Assembly (NCBI GenBank): GCA_963402885.1
Contig: OY727095.1
Span: 9,057,001-9,121,000 of the forward strand
Length of the DNA: 64,000 nt
DNA from: Antedon bifida
Lineage: Eukaryota; Echinodermata; Crinoidea; Comatulida; Antedonidae
Direction: 5' to 3'
Positions 1 through 12,688 of the stretch are shown one piece after another (positions within the stretch are counted from its first letter, which is position 1; each line of letters opens with the position of its first letter). Position numbers and translations under genes: made by a program. The notes below the pieces were generated by a model. That model was not told the origin of the DNA. It saw only the letters and a list, made by a program, of their open reading frames with translations, and did not search any database.

Positions 1-295
1 TGTGTTTCAATCCGTTTAATCAGGGTTAAGTTTCACTCTTCCCTGGTTTAACTGAGTTCACACTTATGTCTGGGAAAAGCCCTGGGTTTTGTTCGGATGC
101 TTTGTTAACACACGTAGCCTACGCTTTGTACGAAACACTACATACACCTTTCATGGATTTTTATCCGGCAACCGGACGCTAATATATGCTCAGTGTGAAA
201 CTAGCTTTATACCAGAGTTAACGACGCGGATGTCAGTAAAGATTTAATAACAGCGAATTGCCAATGCACCATTATAGAATGGATGTGAATACCGC

Positions 296-487
296 TTAAA
301 GGGTCGTTCACACCTGTTCCGGTACGGTTCAAGTCCAACAAATCGAACGCCAATGTTTCGTTTTCACGACGTTCCACGCGGCTATGCGTTAATCGATATG
401 CGCGTAGCCGCGTGAAAACAAAACATTGACGTCTGATTTCCAGCGCCGGACCCGAACCGTGCCAGAAAAGGTGTGAAAGACCCTTAA
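296..487. mobile_element. 192-bp MITE with TTAAAGGGTC ends
   Basis: Left TTAAAGGGTCGTTCACACCT, right complement TTAAGGGTCTTTCACACCTT; inverted ends extend over about 35 bases including CCGGTACGGTTC versus GAACCGTGCC. The central part is itself palindromic around CGCGGCTATGCG. Confidence 0.78.
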
Positions 488-2195
488 GCTATTACTGTAT
501 AATAAATTACTTTTAAGGAAAATTATTATATTTGCAATTATAATGTATATATAATCTGGATAGATTAACAGTACGCAACGTAATATAATAGGCCTCCTAC
601 GCGCATGTTTGAATGTGAAATGGAGTGCGCTTCAAATGATGTATCCCTGTGAGTGAATGTCCTGCGGTGGTGGTGGAGATTTTATCGAATTTTTCACAAT
701 ATTCCCAGTACTGTAATGACAGATAGTCAATGAACATACTTCCACGAAGTCATCTCCTTTTACTATGCAAACTCACCATTACGCCATGCTTCGCAATACG
801 TTATAGAAATCACAATTGGATTAAGACTGTAGAGAAACCGAATTTAAATTCAATGCACTGCAAATCATTATTGATTACTTACATCTAATCTTAGTGGTTT
901 GCCTTCGTTGTCGATTTAATCAGCATAACCAACATAAGAATTAATATTCCCTTCACTTCCAATTACCGTTTGAATAAAACACATAAAAGATTAATACACA
1001 ATACATTTGTGCCGTGTGTTTAATTCAGTATTGGAATGTTTTATAGATGATTCAGATTTTCACATCTGAAAGCACTCGCCCGGCCGAGAAAGCGTAAATT
1101 ATTGTTATTAAATAGCTTATGGTAAGTGTTGTCTTATTAATATTATATATAAAATAATTTTGTATATAAATATATATAATACATTTTCACCCGAATTGTA
1201 TTGTATCTCTGCTTTATGGCACTCTGCTCGGTATCATAGGCAAATTGTGTAATACGGTCACGTGTATCAGATGTGCCTGTTAGGGTTAGGTTAAGCTTAT
1301 ACAGGCGTCACATGTGATACATGTAACATTGTATAAACTGTCCTCTACGATACTGACAAAGATACAGTGACGAGAATGACAAATTACTGAATTTGTACTA
1401 TATTTTTCCAATTTCATTTAAACACTGTGATACTCTGTAAATACAATAGGCCCCTTCTAAGGACGAAGGGTATAACATATATGTTTTCATACAACAACTA
1501 TTTAGAGGACACCCGCTGATATCCTTAATTCATAATGTACTTGTGTTTTTTAATTTGTTTCGGTAAATATTTCAAATGTTATATTGTACTAGTAAAAATT
1601 CCCGCAGAGTTGATGTTTTCTTTATTTCTGCTTCTCTTGCCATAGTAGGTATAAGAGGTATAACAAAAAACAGACCCCTCAACAGTTTGTTTATAGATAA
1701 TATTTGATTTAGTCATACCTCAACTATTAACATTTGAGTGTAGAGACGACAGTGCCAATTTAAACGAAATGTAAAATGTTGCCACACATCTTGTTTATAA
1801 AAGTAATGTTGTTATCGTTAACTTTTCTCATAACTTATGTAGGCCCATGAAGTTATCCATGGCAGGTAGGCCTAACTATTTAGATTAAGAAGTCGTAAAA
1901 TTGCCAAGTACAGAAATATACCAAATCTTTATACTTTGTTTATAAATATTTAAATTGTTCTAATCCACAGATGGCTTCAATCAGATCCTTAAAAATAAAC
2001 TTAATTATTTTTGTCTGTGAACTGGCAATTAAAAACTTGATAGAAGTTAAACAATCCGGGAATTTATCTAAAGCCGTCTACACTATCAAAAACGTGTGTA
2101 TAGTAAAGGTGGAATATAAAACATCGCATCTTTTAATAGATCACATTCCCTTTCTTCTTCACTATGGTATTTATATACGGCCACCGTTTCCGTAA

Positions 2196-2382
2196 TACAG
2201 TCAACTCTCCCAATACCAGAAACCTTTGGGCGTGCCTAATAATTATGTCTGGTTTTATGAAATGGTATTAATGTGTTTCTAGTGGTAAAACTGAATTTGG
2301 GACATTTTGGATCTCAAGAAAAGTCTGGTTTTGGGAGAGTTTCCGGTTTTCAGAGAGTCCGGTATTGCGAGAGTTGACTGTA
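2196..2382. mobile_element. 187-bp MITE with TACAGTCAACTCTC ends
   Basis: Left TACAGTCAACTCTCCCAATA, right complement TACAGTCAACTCTCGCAATA; TA at each outer end. The CAGTCAACTCTC terminus resembles pogo/Tigger-type elements; that class call is inference. Confidence 0.8.
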
Positions 2383-3287
2383 TTAACATTTTGTCAAACC
2401 AATTCCTATTATGATAATAGTCTCTATGTAGTAATGATTTGCTTTGTTGTACTGATTTGATTGATTGATTGATATGATTATTCAGTTTTGTTTTCACTGT
2501 TATTATAAACCAATACCTCGAAACCTTAACGATTGTGGTAATGCTAGTGGGAACTCGCTTCCTTAATCGTGATCCTTCTGTTTGTATTTCTAAGAGCGGC
2601 TTAAGACCCATTTATTTTTGTCAGTTTAGACATTGGTTTTCGTTCATGACTGAGTTTCTATAGCTTTACTAGGAGATGAGGCGCCCGTCATGGGAACCAG
2701 GGGACTCAACTGGTGCTAAACCGCTTCAATAGTTCAAATCCTGGTTAGCGACGAGGGCGTATCCCCATCGGATTAGATTGAAACTACATATACTATCTAT
2801 CTGTATAAGTAAGGGATACCTAAACCCCGACTTTCACCTTAACAGCCGATTCTCGGTACTATTTCATATGAAAGTATCATATGAAAATTTGGGAATACAT
2901 CAGCACACGTGTCTAGTAGTAACAAACCGTACATGATACAGGCATCATATGTGTATTACCAAATGTTCCTATGATACTTGGGAATATAGATAGTGTGGAG
3001 ATACAGCATTGGGAATAGGGGGTGACCTTAATCGAGGTTTCTCCTATAAAAAAATGATTGCATGCCCTAGTGATGTCCCAGACGAGGAGGTTACGTCATC
3101 AGTATCCCTTCAATAGAGTGTCTATTTTTTTATTATATTTAATGAGGGTGATCCATCTAGCAATTGCTGATCATAAGGGACCCTCAGAGGTTGACAAGAC
3201 AAACATACACAAGCTGCTCTACATAAACAAAGTCTTATTACAAGTCTTTGGGAGTGGAGTTGTAATTTTTTCCTTAGAAAAAAAATC

Positions 3288-3368
3288 CTGACATGTGACG
3301 GGACTTCAACCCAGGACCCTTGGAGTGGTAGCCAAGCATCATAACCACCAAGCCACACTCCACTCACA
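3288..3368 (-). repeat. tRNA-derived SINE-like fragment
   Basis: On the minus strand, GTGGCTTGGTGGTTATGATG resembles an RNA polymerase III A box region, and TGGGTTGAAGTCCCGTCAC a B box. Spacing is about 35 bases. It is related to 10490-10545 (CTTGGTGGTTAAGCTGCTTC, GGGTTCAAATCCCGTCAT). There is no acceptor stem, so it is not a functional tRNA. Confidence 0.6.
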
Positions 3369-4794
3369 TTCTCATGAATATGGTTTTAATAAATTAATTT
3401 CCATGTAACATCTGCGCTATTGTGCTTGAATCCGTTAGTTGCCATTCGCTTTGTATTTTATTACTTTTTTTGCTTTTGAGGTCGCGGTTCGTTTAGTTTA
3501 ATTACAGTTGTAATGAGAGTATGCGATGCTTCCCGTTTCTCATCATAATCCCTTAGATTAATGTAGATGACGATATCAAACAGTAATAACAATCATATTC
3601 TACTGCTTTGTAATAAACCGTGCATGTACACTACTAAAGTTTAATCAGATTTTAACCAAAACATCTATTAGATTTTGGTTGAATCTTTTCTTTTACATTT
3701 TGATCGTAACTATTTCTGGCTTTTATTGATTCCTCGAGGCTTTTTGTTGAACTATTATTGGGTGAAAAAACTCTAATCGTAGAAGGATGTTGTAGAATAG
3801 ACATTTATGAACACAAATCGTTTCCGTTTAGTAAAAGACGAGTAAAATATAACAAAATGGAAATAACCGCGAATAGGCTCGATACGAAGGACTTGAAAAA
3901 CGGTAAACTATAGCGTAGATTATTAATTTTATTAAAGGCATTCTGTCCCAGTTTGAATTCTACTCCATGATCAAAATGTCGTCTCATCAAAACATAATGA
4001 ATGACACAATGAGTACAAGTCTTCTCTGATAAGGTCCAGTGTACACATCTGGTTCGTGTGAACTTCAAATAAACCAGTATATCTTTCGGAATAGTAGGGG
4101 AGAGGACTATACCCCGGTTGGTCCATCTCAGCCAGCCCATCGTTCATGGTAAGGTGGACTGTTGCTAGCGTGGGTCCGTAGATAGCATAAACAAAATGTA
4201 AAACAGACAAACAAAAATTGAAAAACGTAAAATACTTTTAATGACAAAATGCCACTGTGGAAAATAGACGTCAATGTACAGTCGTTTATGCACAGTTATT
4301 ATACATAAACGACTCTACACAAACGTTTTTTTTCACATTTAAATTTTCATTAATTTTCAGCTAGATAAGAAAGATTCCTTCAGGACTCTAATTTACTGGA
4401 ACTGGAACTCATATCCGGCTTAGGCACACAATACCGTATAATTAATGAAGACGAACATAAATTACAACACATATAGGCCTAAATAATGTACCCTGAACTA
4501 CTTTTTAGATGAATGACACGATGAATTAGTGTCACTTTGATAATGAATAAATTAAGTTGTGTTCCTAGTTAAATTGTCAATTTGAAAATAAGGTTGTACC
4601 ATTTGACAAACAAGATCAACCTCCGGGGCTCAGGGTTCTTCATTTTCAAGAGTTGTGTTAGACCTCTCCTTTTTTCCATTAATTTCCAAAGTATTATACA
4701 TTTTATCCACTATTTTAGTGTGACTAATTTCCCACCTAAATGTTGTGTTTAATGTTTGCTTTAAAATGAACACTAGTCCTTTTTTTATGTTTTT

Positions 4795-4902
4795 ATGTTA
4801 GTCCACCAGTCGGTGTTTCGATTTTTGTATGAATAGGCCTACTCTAGCTCATGTATTACGTATGAAACGCCATATGTGCCAAAATATTTATTTTTACTAA
4901 TT
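4795..4902. repeat. Dispersed 105-bp repeat, copy 1
   Basis: TTAGTCCACCAGTCGGTGTTTCGATTTT-like start, split by a diverged middle, then CGTATGAAACGCCATATGTG and CCAAAATATTTAT. The same order occurs at 8039-8145. Confidence 0.75.
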
Positions 4903-7900
4903 TCGGTCTAGAACCCAGACTATATGCACACCCATGGTATTCAAGATTCACACGCATACGCTATTGACAACCGCTTGAAAGAAAGCAGGATTCACAACTT
5001 CTGTCATTATGCACGTTTACAACATAAAATGTACGGTATCTATTTTAATTATTACGGATTGATTTTAGTGTTGTTGTAATTGACTATAGCTTGATAAGCT
5101 GAGAGATTTTTCTAAAATTAACGTTATGATTCGAAACAAATTCTTCATTTCAATTAAGCTCCATAGCTCCCATTGCAGTACTATAATTAATGAATTAAGT
5201 GTCGCTATGACATTTTCAGCGTTTTCAACGCGGCTTTTATTTGTTCGCGGCACTCATATTTGACTGCTCCAATTATTATGGTGTTATGCATGCAGTGTCC
5301 ATTTAGCAATTGCGAACATTCGAATTATTTAAGTTAATTTTATATTTCTGAAAGAAATTCTTATGTATTCAACAATTGAAGACTATCTTTTCTAACAACC
5401 TTTTTCATAACCATTTATTTTGCCATTTCTGTTACATTAAGTTATGTACAGCGCATCGAGAGCTATGCGCTATCATAAAAATGAACTAATATAATTACTT
5501 GTTACCACAAAAAGTCAATAATGTAAAAAGGCATTTTCACTCAAACGTGCAACAATGTTATTATTTTATTTTTTGTCACTAATAATACAACATTTTGTCC
5601 AAAAATGGCTACAACTACCATTTTATGTCGCTTTCTGTACCCACCACAGCTCAGGTTGGGGGACAGGTAGGGGGAAGATGTCAAAGAAACCACTGTGGTC
5701 ATGCTACAAAACAATAGACTATCTGATAACTTAATCACAAGACTACCACAATAGAAAACCACGTAAGAAGCATTTTACTATTTCACCACTAACTGAGCTG
5801 GCATTATGAACAATACAATACTAAGGTATGTTCCTGTTACGGTTAACAATGGTTGGCCTAACGTTTGTTCATGTTTTGACAGTCGATAATGATTTCGTAG
5901 TTTCTGATCTTTTTCCTTATCACGCATACGGATCCTTCTACTACTATTGCTATATTAAACTAGACCAAAGTCAAGGTGAAACGATCGATCTATTCGTAAG
6001 CCTCCGTGTTGTTCCATAATGTGTTGTTGTTTTTCATGTCGTTTTGTGTAAATACGCATTTCCGGTATTACTATTATATTGATATTATGTTCCTCCATGG
6101 TGATACAGTATTCTACAAGAACAGTCAATTCAACAACAACTATTGATGTTGACTTCGTGTAGCTTTTAAGAACAACACATTATTGATTTCTTTTTAGTAT
6201 TTTTCATGTTTAGCTTTAAAGAAATTATATTATCATTTCCAGAAGAATATCTAAAATGTCTGCGAATTAATGAAAGGTAAGAAATGCTATTGTGTTGCAT
6301 TTGTTTGAAGTTGCCGACTGGTCATCTTCTATAGTGTCAGATGGTCATCTAGTGACCGATGGTTATCTTCTTATTCATTATAAAGCATTCGTCTGTTTGA
6401 ATATTGCTCCCTCAGCTTAAATTTCCTTCGGCCATATACTGTCTTCGACAATTACTAACATTTACCGAAAGCTAGACCATTACGGAATAGATAAGAAAGA
6501 ATAGGCTTTTGCCTCAATTTTCCTGTCCCAGGAGAGCCAACCAGAGAAATATTATATTGAGATTATTACTAAAAGTATAAGAACATAAAATGTTAGGGAA
6601 ATGGACAGGTAAGAGAGAGCGTTTGTACGTTTTCACAATCTAAACAAACGGAGTCCGGTATCAAAATGACCGGAATTGAAAGTTTTAAACTACACTGTGG
6701 GCCTACTTTAAACCCCGTCTTAAGGAAGTGTGTTTGAGATGGGGGCTTGGAGCGGATTCTCTCTTATGTGTAATATAAAATAATACTACTATATTTAAAA
6801 TAACGTTGGTATAAGAGGATAACACTAGAGTTGCAATCTGGAAATTGATGCTAGCCTGCGGCAATTTTTATATAGCTGTTATGCAAGACTTGAAAGCTCG
6901 ATATACCTGAATATTTTATATACATTAAACATTCAATACACTTATATTATAATTGTATATACTTCTTTTAGCGACTGTTTTAACGCCTTCGGTAGTTTAA
7001 TTATAGGCCTACGGTGTTTAAAGTCAGACTTTTGAAGCTCAGTGATGAAGATTTAATGACAAATACCCCCCTTGGGCCGAAGAGTCGTTGGTTCAGTTCT
7101 ATCTATTTAAATAATAAATCATTTCAGCTTTAAATCAATCAAGCCAATTTACCATTTAGTCACAAAGTGCTAAAGAAATTAATTTCACCTCGAGTATAAG
7201 TATGAATCGTCGCAATTCAATAATGTTTATTTTCTTCTTGCGTTGATGCTTATAATAATATTGTTAATACAATATTTTGTATGTACCGGTATAACATGTA
7301 ACACTTTTTTTTAGTGCTCTATCTCGGGTACAACCTTGCTTGTTTTTTCGTTTGTTTATGAGATGAATAAAGAGATTTATGTTACAACAATTATTGTACC
7401 AGTAGCCAATTTGTACTCATAAGACTATCACATGCGATGCTGTGTTTCGGAATTTTCTTATGATATTGGGAAAATATATATACAGAACCGAGAGGTATCA
7501 TTACGGCTAAAAATAGTAATTTCGTCCCCATCCGTAACCCTCAAAATCTGGTACAAAATTAGTAAAATTATTTGCATCATGGAGTTTTTTCTCTAATGTA
7601 AAACTATTACATTCCCAGAAATTGTTTTATGAATTGCTATACAGTAGAATCGTTATTAAGGGGTCACCTTCGGCATAAAACAATGTGTCTATCCTCAATA
7701 GGGGTGTCCCCTGAAAGAGGTGTCCCCCATAGGAGGAGTATGTTGTGATTAGCGTGTACTACCGTTCACATTGTATAACCAAATGGGAACAAGTCAACGT
7801 TAATCAACATGCGTGTGTTTCTGTGAAACTCTAAAGTAACAACAACTGAAACAATCAGTTATGACTAATATCGAATCAATTTAGGATTAGGATGAAAGTC

Positions 7901-8038
7901 AAGTGAACCACAAACATCGTTAATATTGATGTAAAAACCATGAACATCGATAGATGTATATTGTAAATAATATTTTCATTTGTTTATTTCACTAACCACA
8001 ATCTAGACTTGCCCCAAGTCTGTATATATTGTCTTTTT

Positions 8039-8145
8039 TATGTCAGTCCACCAGTCGACGTTTCGATTTTTGTCTGAAAATACAAGCGCAAGTAGTATAC
8101 GTATGAAACGCCATATGTGCCAAAATATTTATCTTTTTACTAATA
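8039..8145. repeat. Dispersed 105-bp repeat, copy 2
   Basis: Partner of 4795-4902. AGTCCACCAGTCG and CGTATGAAACGCCATATGTG are identical between copies. Confidence 0.75.
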
Positions 8146-8426
8146 TTAAGTCAATCAAACATGAAAAAATTGCTTTGTATAGTCACGGTCTCCAGTTTAA
8201 CAATTCTAATGTTTATACAATAACTGTTATCTTAATGGCCGACGTCTGTCGCAAACAACAATGTCATTAGGCCTACATTATCTGTTAATTTATCAGTTAT
8301 CAATGGTTTCTCTCGTGGAGTGCCCTCCTTGGTCAGAGGAAAGGCATGAGCCAATACGTCTGAGGCAGATACTAGATGCAGGGGATGCCATAAGAGTCAG
8401 CAGTGCTGATTTCAAACGCGTGATGA

Positions 8427-8579
8427 GACCCCAACTCCATATTACATTCCCAGATGGTCTGCCATCCAACCTCTAAAGACCCCAACTCCATATTACATTC
8501 CCAGATGGTCTGCCATCCAACCTCTGAAGACCCCAACTCCATATTACATTCCCAGATGGTCTGCCATCCAAGCTCTAAA
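8427..8579. repeat. Three tandem copies of a 51-bp unit
   Basis: Units start at 8427, 8478 and 8529. Each reads GACCCCAACTCCATATTACA then TTCCCAGATGGTCTGCCATC. They differ at only one to three bases, so the triplication is recent. Confidence 0.88.
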
Positions 8580-10489
8580 TTTTCCCTTTGATATATAATT
8601 ATTATACGTACTGCAATATGGTTTAGGCAGGCGCTGGATAACCTGGGCTATTGCTGATATAAAGCCTATTTTACACACTACCGCGTGTGCAAATTGTTTC
8701 GTGTACCACAATCTTTCCATAATTACGCATGCGCTGTGGGATATGCCTACCATCAACTTATTAAATTTGCTTATACGGCTTTAATATTGACCAATTAAAA
8801 CATTTATCTTATATATTATGTTGTATTCTATTATTATTATCATTTCGATGATAAACTCGCGTTAAATTGAGTAAACTGACTACGAACTTCGGTCAAAAGT
8901 TTTTTTTATATATGTAAACATATTTTGACAAGGTGTAAATGACCTGCAAATTGGTTGTGTTGTCCAGGGAGAGCGTATAGCGCCTCGCAGGCATCTGTAA
9001 CTGTTTGACATTCAAACAAATCGATATGTATTTTGCATGTTGTTCAACAGGTTAAGTGTTATTAAACACAAAGCCGTCTATCTGCTTAGATATGACAATA
9101 GACTACGCTGGTCAGTTTGGTAAAGGCTGTGGAAGATGCTTAGTAAAGTAAACACGTCTAATATTGTGATATCAGCATGGTACGCAATGATCGTACTCTG
9201 GAGTGAAGGACTGTTTAGCTAACTTCTTGATTCCATCACGTTTGCCGCCAACATGTTACCGTCTGATTTAGTTTCAAGTGTGACAATTGATTGTTGTAAA
9301 ATTAAAATACGTGTTTTTTTACAATAAATATGAGTGATTGTATAGTCTTGTTCGTCTGTTTTGGAGATGCGATGTAGGCCTACAGTAAGTACTAACTAAC
9401 TACTATTATATCAATACATACCGAATTGAGTAGCTGATTTTATAAGGTATCGTGCATATTATGATGTAGGGCTTGTTACAGTAAGTACAGTAAAGTATAT
9501 CATTCTATCAATAAATTGAGTAGATGATTTTAATTTGCATTTTAGGTATCATGCAAAATCTTAAATTCGATTTACGTTACTTCCATGCGTTGATACAATT
9601 TGTAATGGAATTTAGATAAAGTTCAATCAATTGTTAAAAGATTATTCTATATTTAAAATAATGTCTTCAAAGACACAATTTGGACACAAACTTAGAACCA
9701 TCTCGATTTACAGCTTTAAAATTAGTAACCTACCTTGTGTTACATTATTTATATCATTCTTAATATTCGATTCGCGATAAAATCGGAGTCCACCAAGTTA
9801 ATGCCGAAAGACCTCGGCGATTGACTTGACGGCCATAATTGCATAGTGAGTAGGCCTGGAGTAGCTATTCGTAACTATTTTTGGATCCTAGGCGTGAAAT
9901 AACTATTTATGGCGACAAGAATCGATTTTCGTGCATTTTATAGATCATCATATCTTCTGGAGATTCTAAAGCTTCCAGGCTATCTTGGAAATTCGATTCA
10001 ATTGATTGTTGACTACAAATGCTGGTTCTTTTGTCAATTAGTTTGATAGTTTCTGCATGGCCTATATAAAACGATCAGATAAGGCACTGTTTACAATGTG
10101 GTTTAATAATGTGTATTAGTCTGGTGTTTGCTGATATAACAATGGTTTGGGGTTTTGGATATATGACTATAAAAAAAGGCTCATAAATAGGATTATCACT
10201 GTCGTATATGGAACATCACCGCGTTGGTATCTCCACTCAACTGAGCATAAGACGATCCCCATGATTCTTCAGAGTGTGTAATTGTCTTCTTACTGAAATT
10301 CTTCTAAATACGCTTTTGATTTAAGATTTTCTCTTTATCTTACAGTAATGAGAGTACAGTGCTTGTTTTTATAAGGAAAACTGTCCAGGATATACCATAA
10401 GCGAATATTTACTCACTGTTTTTGTTCAAAGTGACAAACTGTTAACAGGACCAACCTTTGTCTTTGGAATGGAGTCGTTATTTTGTCAT

Positions 10490-10545
10490 GAGATGACGGG
10501 ATTTGAACCCAGAACCTTGGAAGCAGCTTAACCACCAAGCTATAA
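10490..10545 (-). repeat. tRNA-derived SINE-like fragment, same family
   Basis: Minus-strand TAGCTTGGTGGTTAAGCTGC and CTGGGTTCAAATCCCGTCA form A- and B-box-like blocks. It lies about 55 bp upstream of the receptor exon. Confidence 0.6.
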
Positions 10546-10597
10546 TTATTTGTGTATATTTTGTAATAATGACATGTTCTTTTTTATAACTTTACAG

Positions 10598-10664
10598 CCA
10601 TGATATGAAAATCACAACGTAAGGATCTCGTGTCCTGGTGGTCGAACGCTTCAAGTCACCAAAT
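10598..10664 (+). promoter_or_regulatory. 5' leader of the dopamine receptor with two tiny upstream ORFs
   Basis: After the candidate acceptor at 10596-10597 there are two ATG codons before the receptor start. One opens a two-codon ORF (10600-10608), the other a five-codon ORF (10605-10622). Both end before the main ATG at 10665. If this is the transcribed leader, they could lower translation of the receptor. That effect is inference. Confidence 0.4.
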
Positions 10665-11972
10665 ATGTCTACAAAAGCCGTTCAACCTAACTTGTATTCC
10701 GTGACTGTAATCGGACTTACATCGCCGTACAGAACAGTGGTGTTGGATGAAAATTCACTAAATAGTACATATGAATTGAGAGTTCCAACAAGTGCTTTGA
10801 TGAACGATGGATTCGATCAATTATCATCTACAAATTCTTCCGGAAATCTACTTTGCCCTACAGAGGGCAATGCGCAGGTTGCAGCAGGTATTGCACTTAC
10901 GTGCATAACACTTGCAACGTTTTTTGGTAACTGTCTAGTCATCGCATCGGTATTAAATTGGCGACATCTACGGAAAAGAATAACAAATCATTTTATTGTA
11001 TCATTAGCCTTCTCGGACGTTCTCGTCGCTTTACTTGTTATGAGTTTTAACGTTGTTTATACAACGGCTGGATATTGGCCGTTTGGTCGTTTTTGTGATA
11101 TACACACGGCGCTGGATATAATGATGTCAACCGCTTCCATTTTAAATTTGTTTGTTATCAGTTTGGATAGATATTGGGCTATAATGATGCCGTTTCAATA
11201 CCAGAGTAAAATGACAAAAAGAAAGTCACGAATAATGATAATGACTGCGTGGATAGTTTCTGCTCTTTTGTCGTTTGTACCCGTTTTAACTGGAATACAC
11301 CGGGAACCAGAAGATTTAGGACTACTTGATTGTGATATCCCAAAATGTGATTTCGCCTTAAATAGGTATTACTCCGTTATATCGTCTTGTATTAGCTTTT
11401 ACATTCCGTCTCTAATCATGGTTGGCCTGTACTTACGTATATATTTAGAAGCACAAAAACAGGAAAGGCAGATACGTCTTCAAACAAAACTCTCACGTCA
11501 TCAAAAACACGCACGCGGTGAGCGTCGAGCGGCAAAAACGCTTGGAACAATTATGGGTGCCTTCGTTTGCTGTTGGCTGCCGTTTTTTGTTGTAAATTGT
11601 ATCAAGCCATTTTGCAGCGATTGCGTGGGACCTACAACGTACTATGTTGTTGTCTGGCTTGGTTGGATCAATAGTTCACTTAACCCTTTGATATATTCCA
11701 CGAACACTGAATTTCGCAGTGGATTTAAGCGCCTTCTCTGTCGTAAAGCTTTTTACAGAGACCGAGACAATTCTGAATTTACTGCATTGACAAACGTCAT
11801 GTCATTCGTCTCACCAAATAAATCAGTCAATGGAAACGGCAGTTCGACCACGATTGACGCCAACAAAAACCACCATATATCTCCTGAACTTCAAGTGTGT
11901 TTAAACGATATCACAGAGGAACAAACAGAACCATTAAATGGTAAAGAATATGTGCGTATTGATCAAGTATAA
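10665..11972 (+). CDS. D1-like dopamine receptor (class A GPCR)
   Basis: A 435-residue rhodopsin-type receptor in one uninterrupted coding exon. Seven membrane segments are visible. Asp151 in LDIMMSTAS is the helix-3 Asp (3.32) that pairs with the amine. DRY is at 168-170. ISSCISFYIP (239-248) carries Ser240, Ser241 and Ser244, the helix-5 serines that bind catechol hydroxyls. CWLPFF (303-308) is followed by Asn311 (6.55), and NPLIY is at 340-344. The runs VISLDRYWAI, IMGAFVCCWLPFF and GWINSSLNPLIY resemble vertebrate DRD1/DRD5 more than octopamine or 5-HT receptors. Known role of the family: Gs coupling and cAMP increase at the plasma membrane. N-glycosylation sequons occur at Asn33 and Asn57. 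The start chosen is the first ATG; a GTG 27 bases upstream is in frame but unlikely. A splice acceptor (ctttacag) ends at 10597, so an upstream noncoding exon is likely. The exact amine ligand is inferred. Confidence 0.93.
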   Translation: MSTKAVQPNLYSVTVIGLTSPYRTVVLDENSLNSTYELRVPTSALMNDGFDQLSSTNSSGNLLCPTEGNAQVAAGIALTCITLATFFGNCLVIASVLNWRHLRKRITNHFIVSLAFSDVLVALLVMSFNVVYTTAGYWPFGRFCDIHTALDIMMSTASILNLFVISLDRYWAIMMPFQYQSKMTKRKSRIMIMTAWIVSALLSFVPVLTGIHREPEDLGLLDCDIPKCDFALNRYYSVISSCISFYIPSLIMVGLYLRIYLEAQKQERQIRLQTKLSRHQKHARGERRAAKTLGTIMGAFVCCWLPFFVVNCIKPFCSDCVGPTTYYVVVWLGWINSSLNPLIYSTNTEFRSGFKRLLCRKAFYRDRDNSEFTALTNVMSFVSPNKSVNGNGSSTTIDANKNHHISPELQVCLNDITEEQTEPLNGKEYVRIDQV

Positions 11973-12189
11973 CATATATATAAAATATATTAAAAACATA
12001 TATAATATAATAATTATATCCCACCCATGAGCTTTTATATTTAATATTAAATATTTCGTCCATCGAAAAGCACGTGAATCTATTTATTGTGTGCATTTAG
12101 GACATACCTGCTTTAAAATCTATTTTACACGAGCTCTTAGTCTACGCTCTGCCGTTATAATATAGTCGGTATGAAAAGCATAGTCCCTA

Positions 12190-12310
12190 TTACTCTAGAG
12201 ACGCATCGCAAGGATGTAGACACAACTCAAGCGAACTAACCAATGACAAGCTACAGTTTGTATAACCCTTCACTTGTGATTGGTCAAATCACTTACGTTG
12301 CGTTACGTTA
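12190..12310. mobile_element. Palindromic element family C, third copy
   Basis: Contains ACGCATCGCAAGGATGTAGA, ACCAATGACAAGCTACAG and TTGTGATTGGTCAAATCAC, matching the copies at 12554 and 15072. The outer arm is decayed. Confidence 0.6.
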
Positions 12311-12553
12311 TGGTAGCATTAAGCTACGTTCCATCAAAATAGTGAAACAAGTAGAACCGTTCACACTTTACTCATCCGGATTTCGTTAAAAAACAACGCA
12401 ACGTGGCCTTCTTCTCCGGCTACCCGACCGAAATGTCACTATTACTGATATCGAAAAAAAACCCAAAAAAGTTCAAAGCATCAACTCAGTAAAAAGGTAT
12501 CTCGTTTTACTTCTATGTTTTGTTATTGTTAGCATCAATGAAATTGACTCGAA

Positions 12554-12688
12554 TGCTTGATTCCCACTAGAACGCAACACAAGGACGTAGACACAACGCA
12601 AGAGAGTTGACCAATGACAACCGACAGTTTGAATATTCTATCGATTGTGATTGGTCAACTCGCTTGCGTCCTGGTGGGAACCAAGCTT
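12554..12688. mobile_element. Palindromic element family C (GCTTGGTTCCCAC type)
   Basis: Left GCTTGATTCCCACTAGAACG pairs with right GGTGGGAACCAAGC; the inner arms GTTGACCAATGACAA and TGATTGGTCAACTCGC also pair. Related copies lie at about 12190-12310, 15072-15196 and (left half) 50337-50430. Confidence 0.75.

Larger units (their letters stand above)
1..10597. other. Gene-free stretch left of the dopamine receptor
   Basis: No exon with a recognisable product on either strand. The longest open frames (up to 111 codons) have neither splice support nor composition of real protein. Holds the MITEs at 296 and 2196, SINE-like pieces at about 2690-2770 and 3288, the 105-bp repeat pair, the 51-bp triplication, and a GTCCCC-rich repeat near 7650-7745. 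The receptor's noncoding first exon may lie here. Confidence 0.6.

Noticed and set aside
8261-8476. 71-codon frame ahead of the 51-bp triplication
   Set aside because: It looks protein-like in parts but runs into the tandem repeat and has no recognisable domain, start context or splice support.
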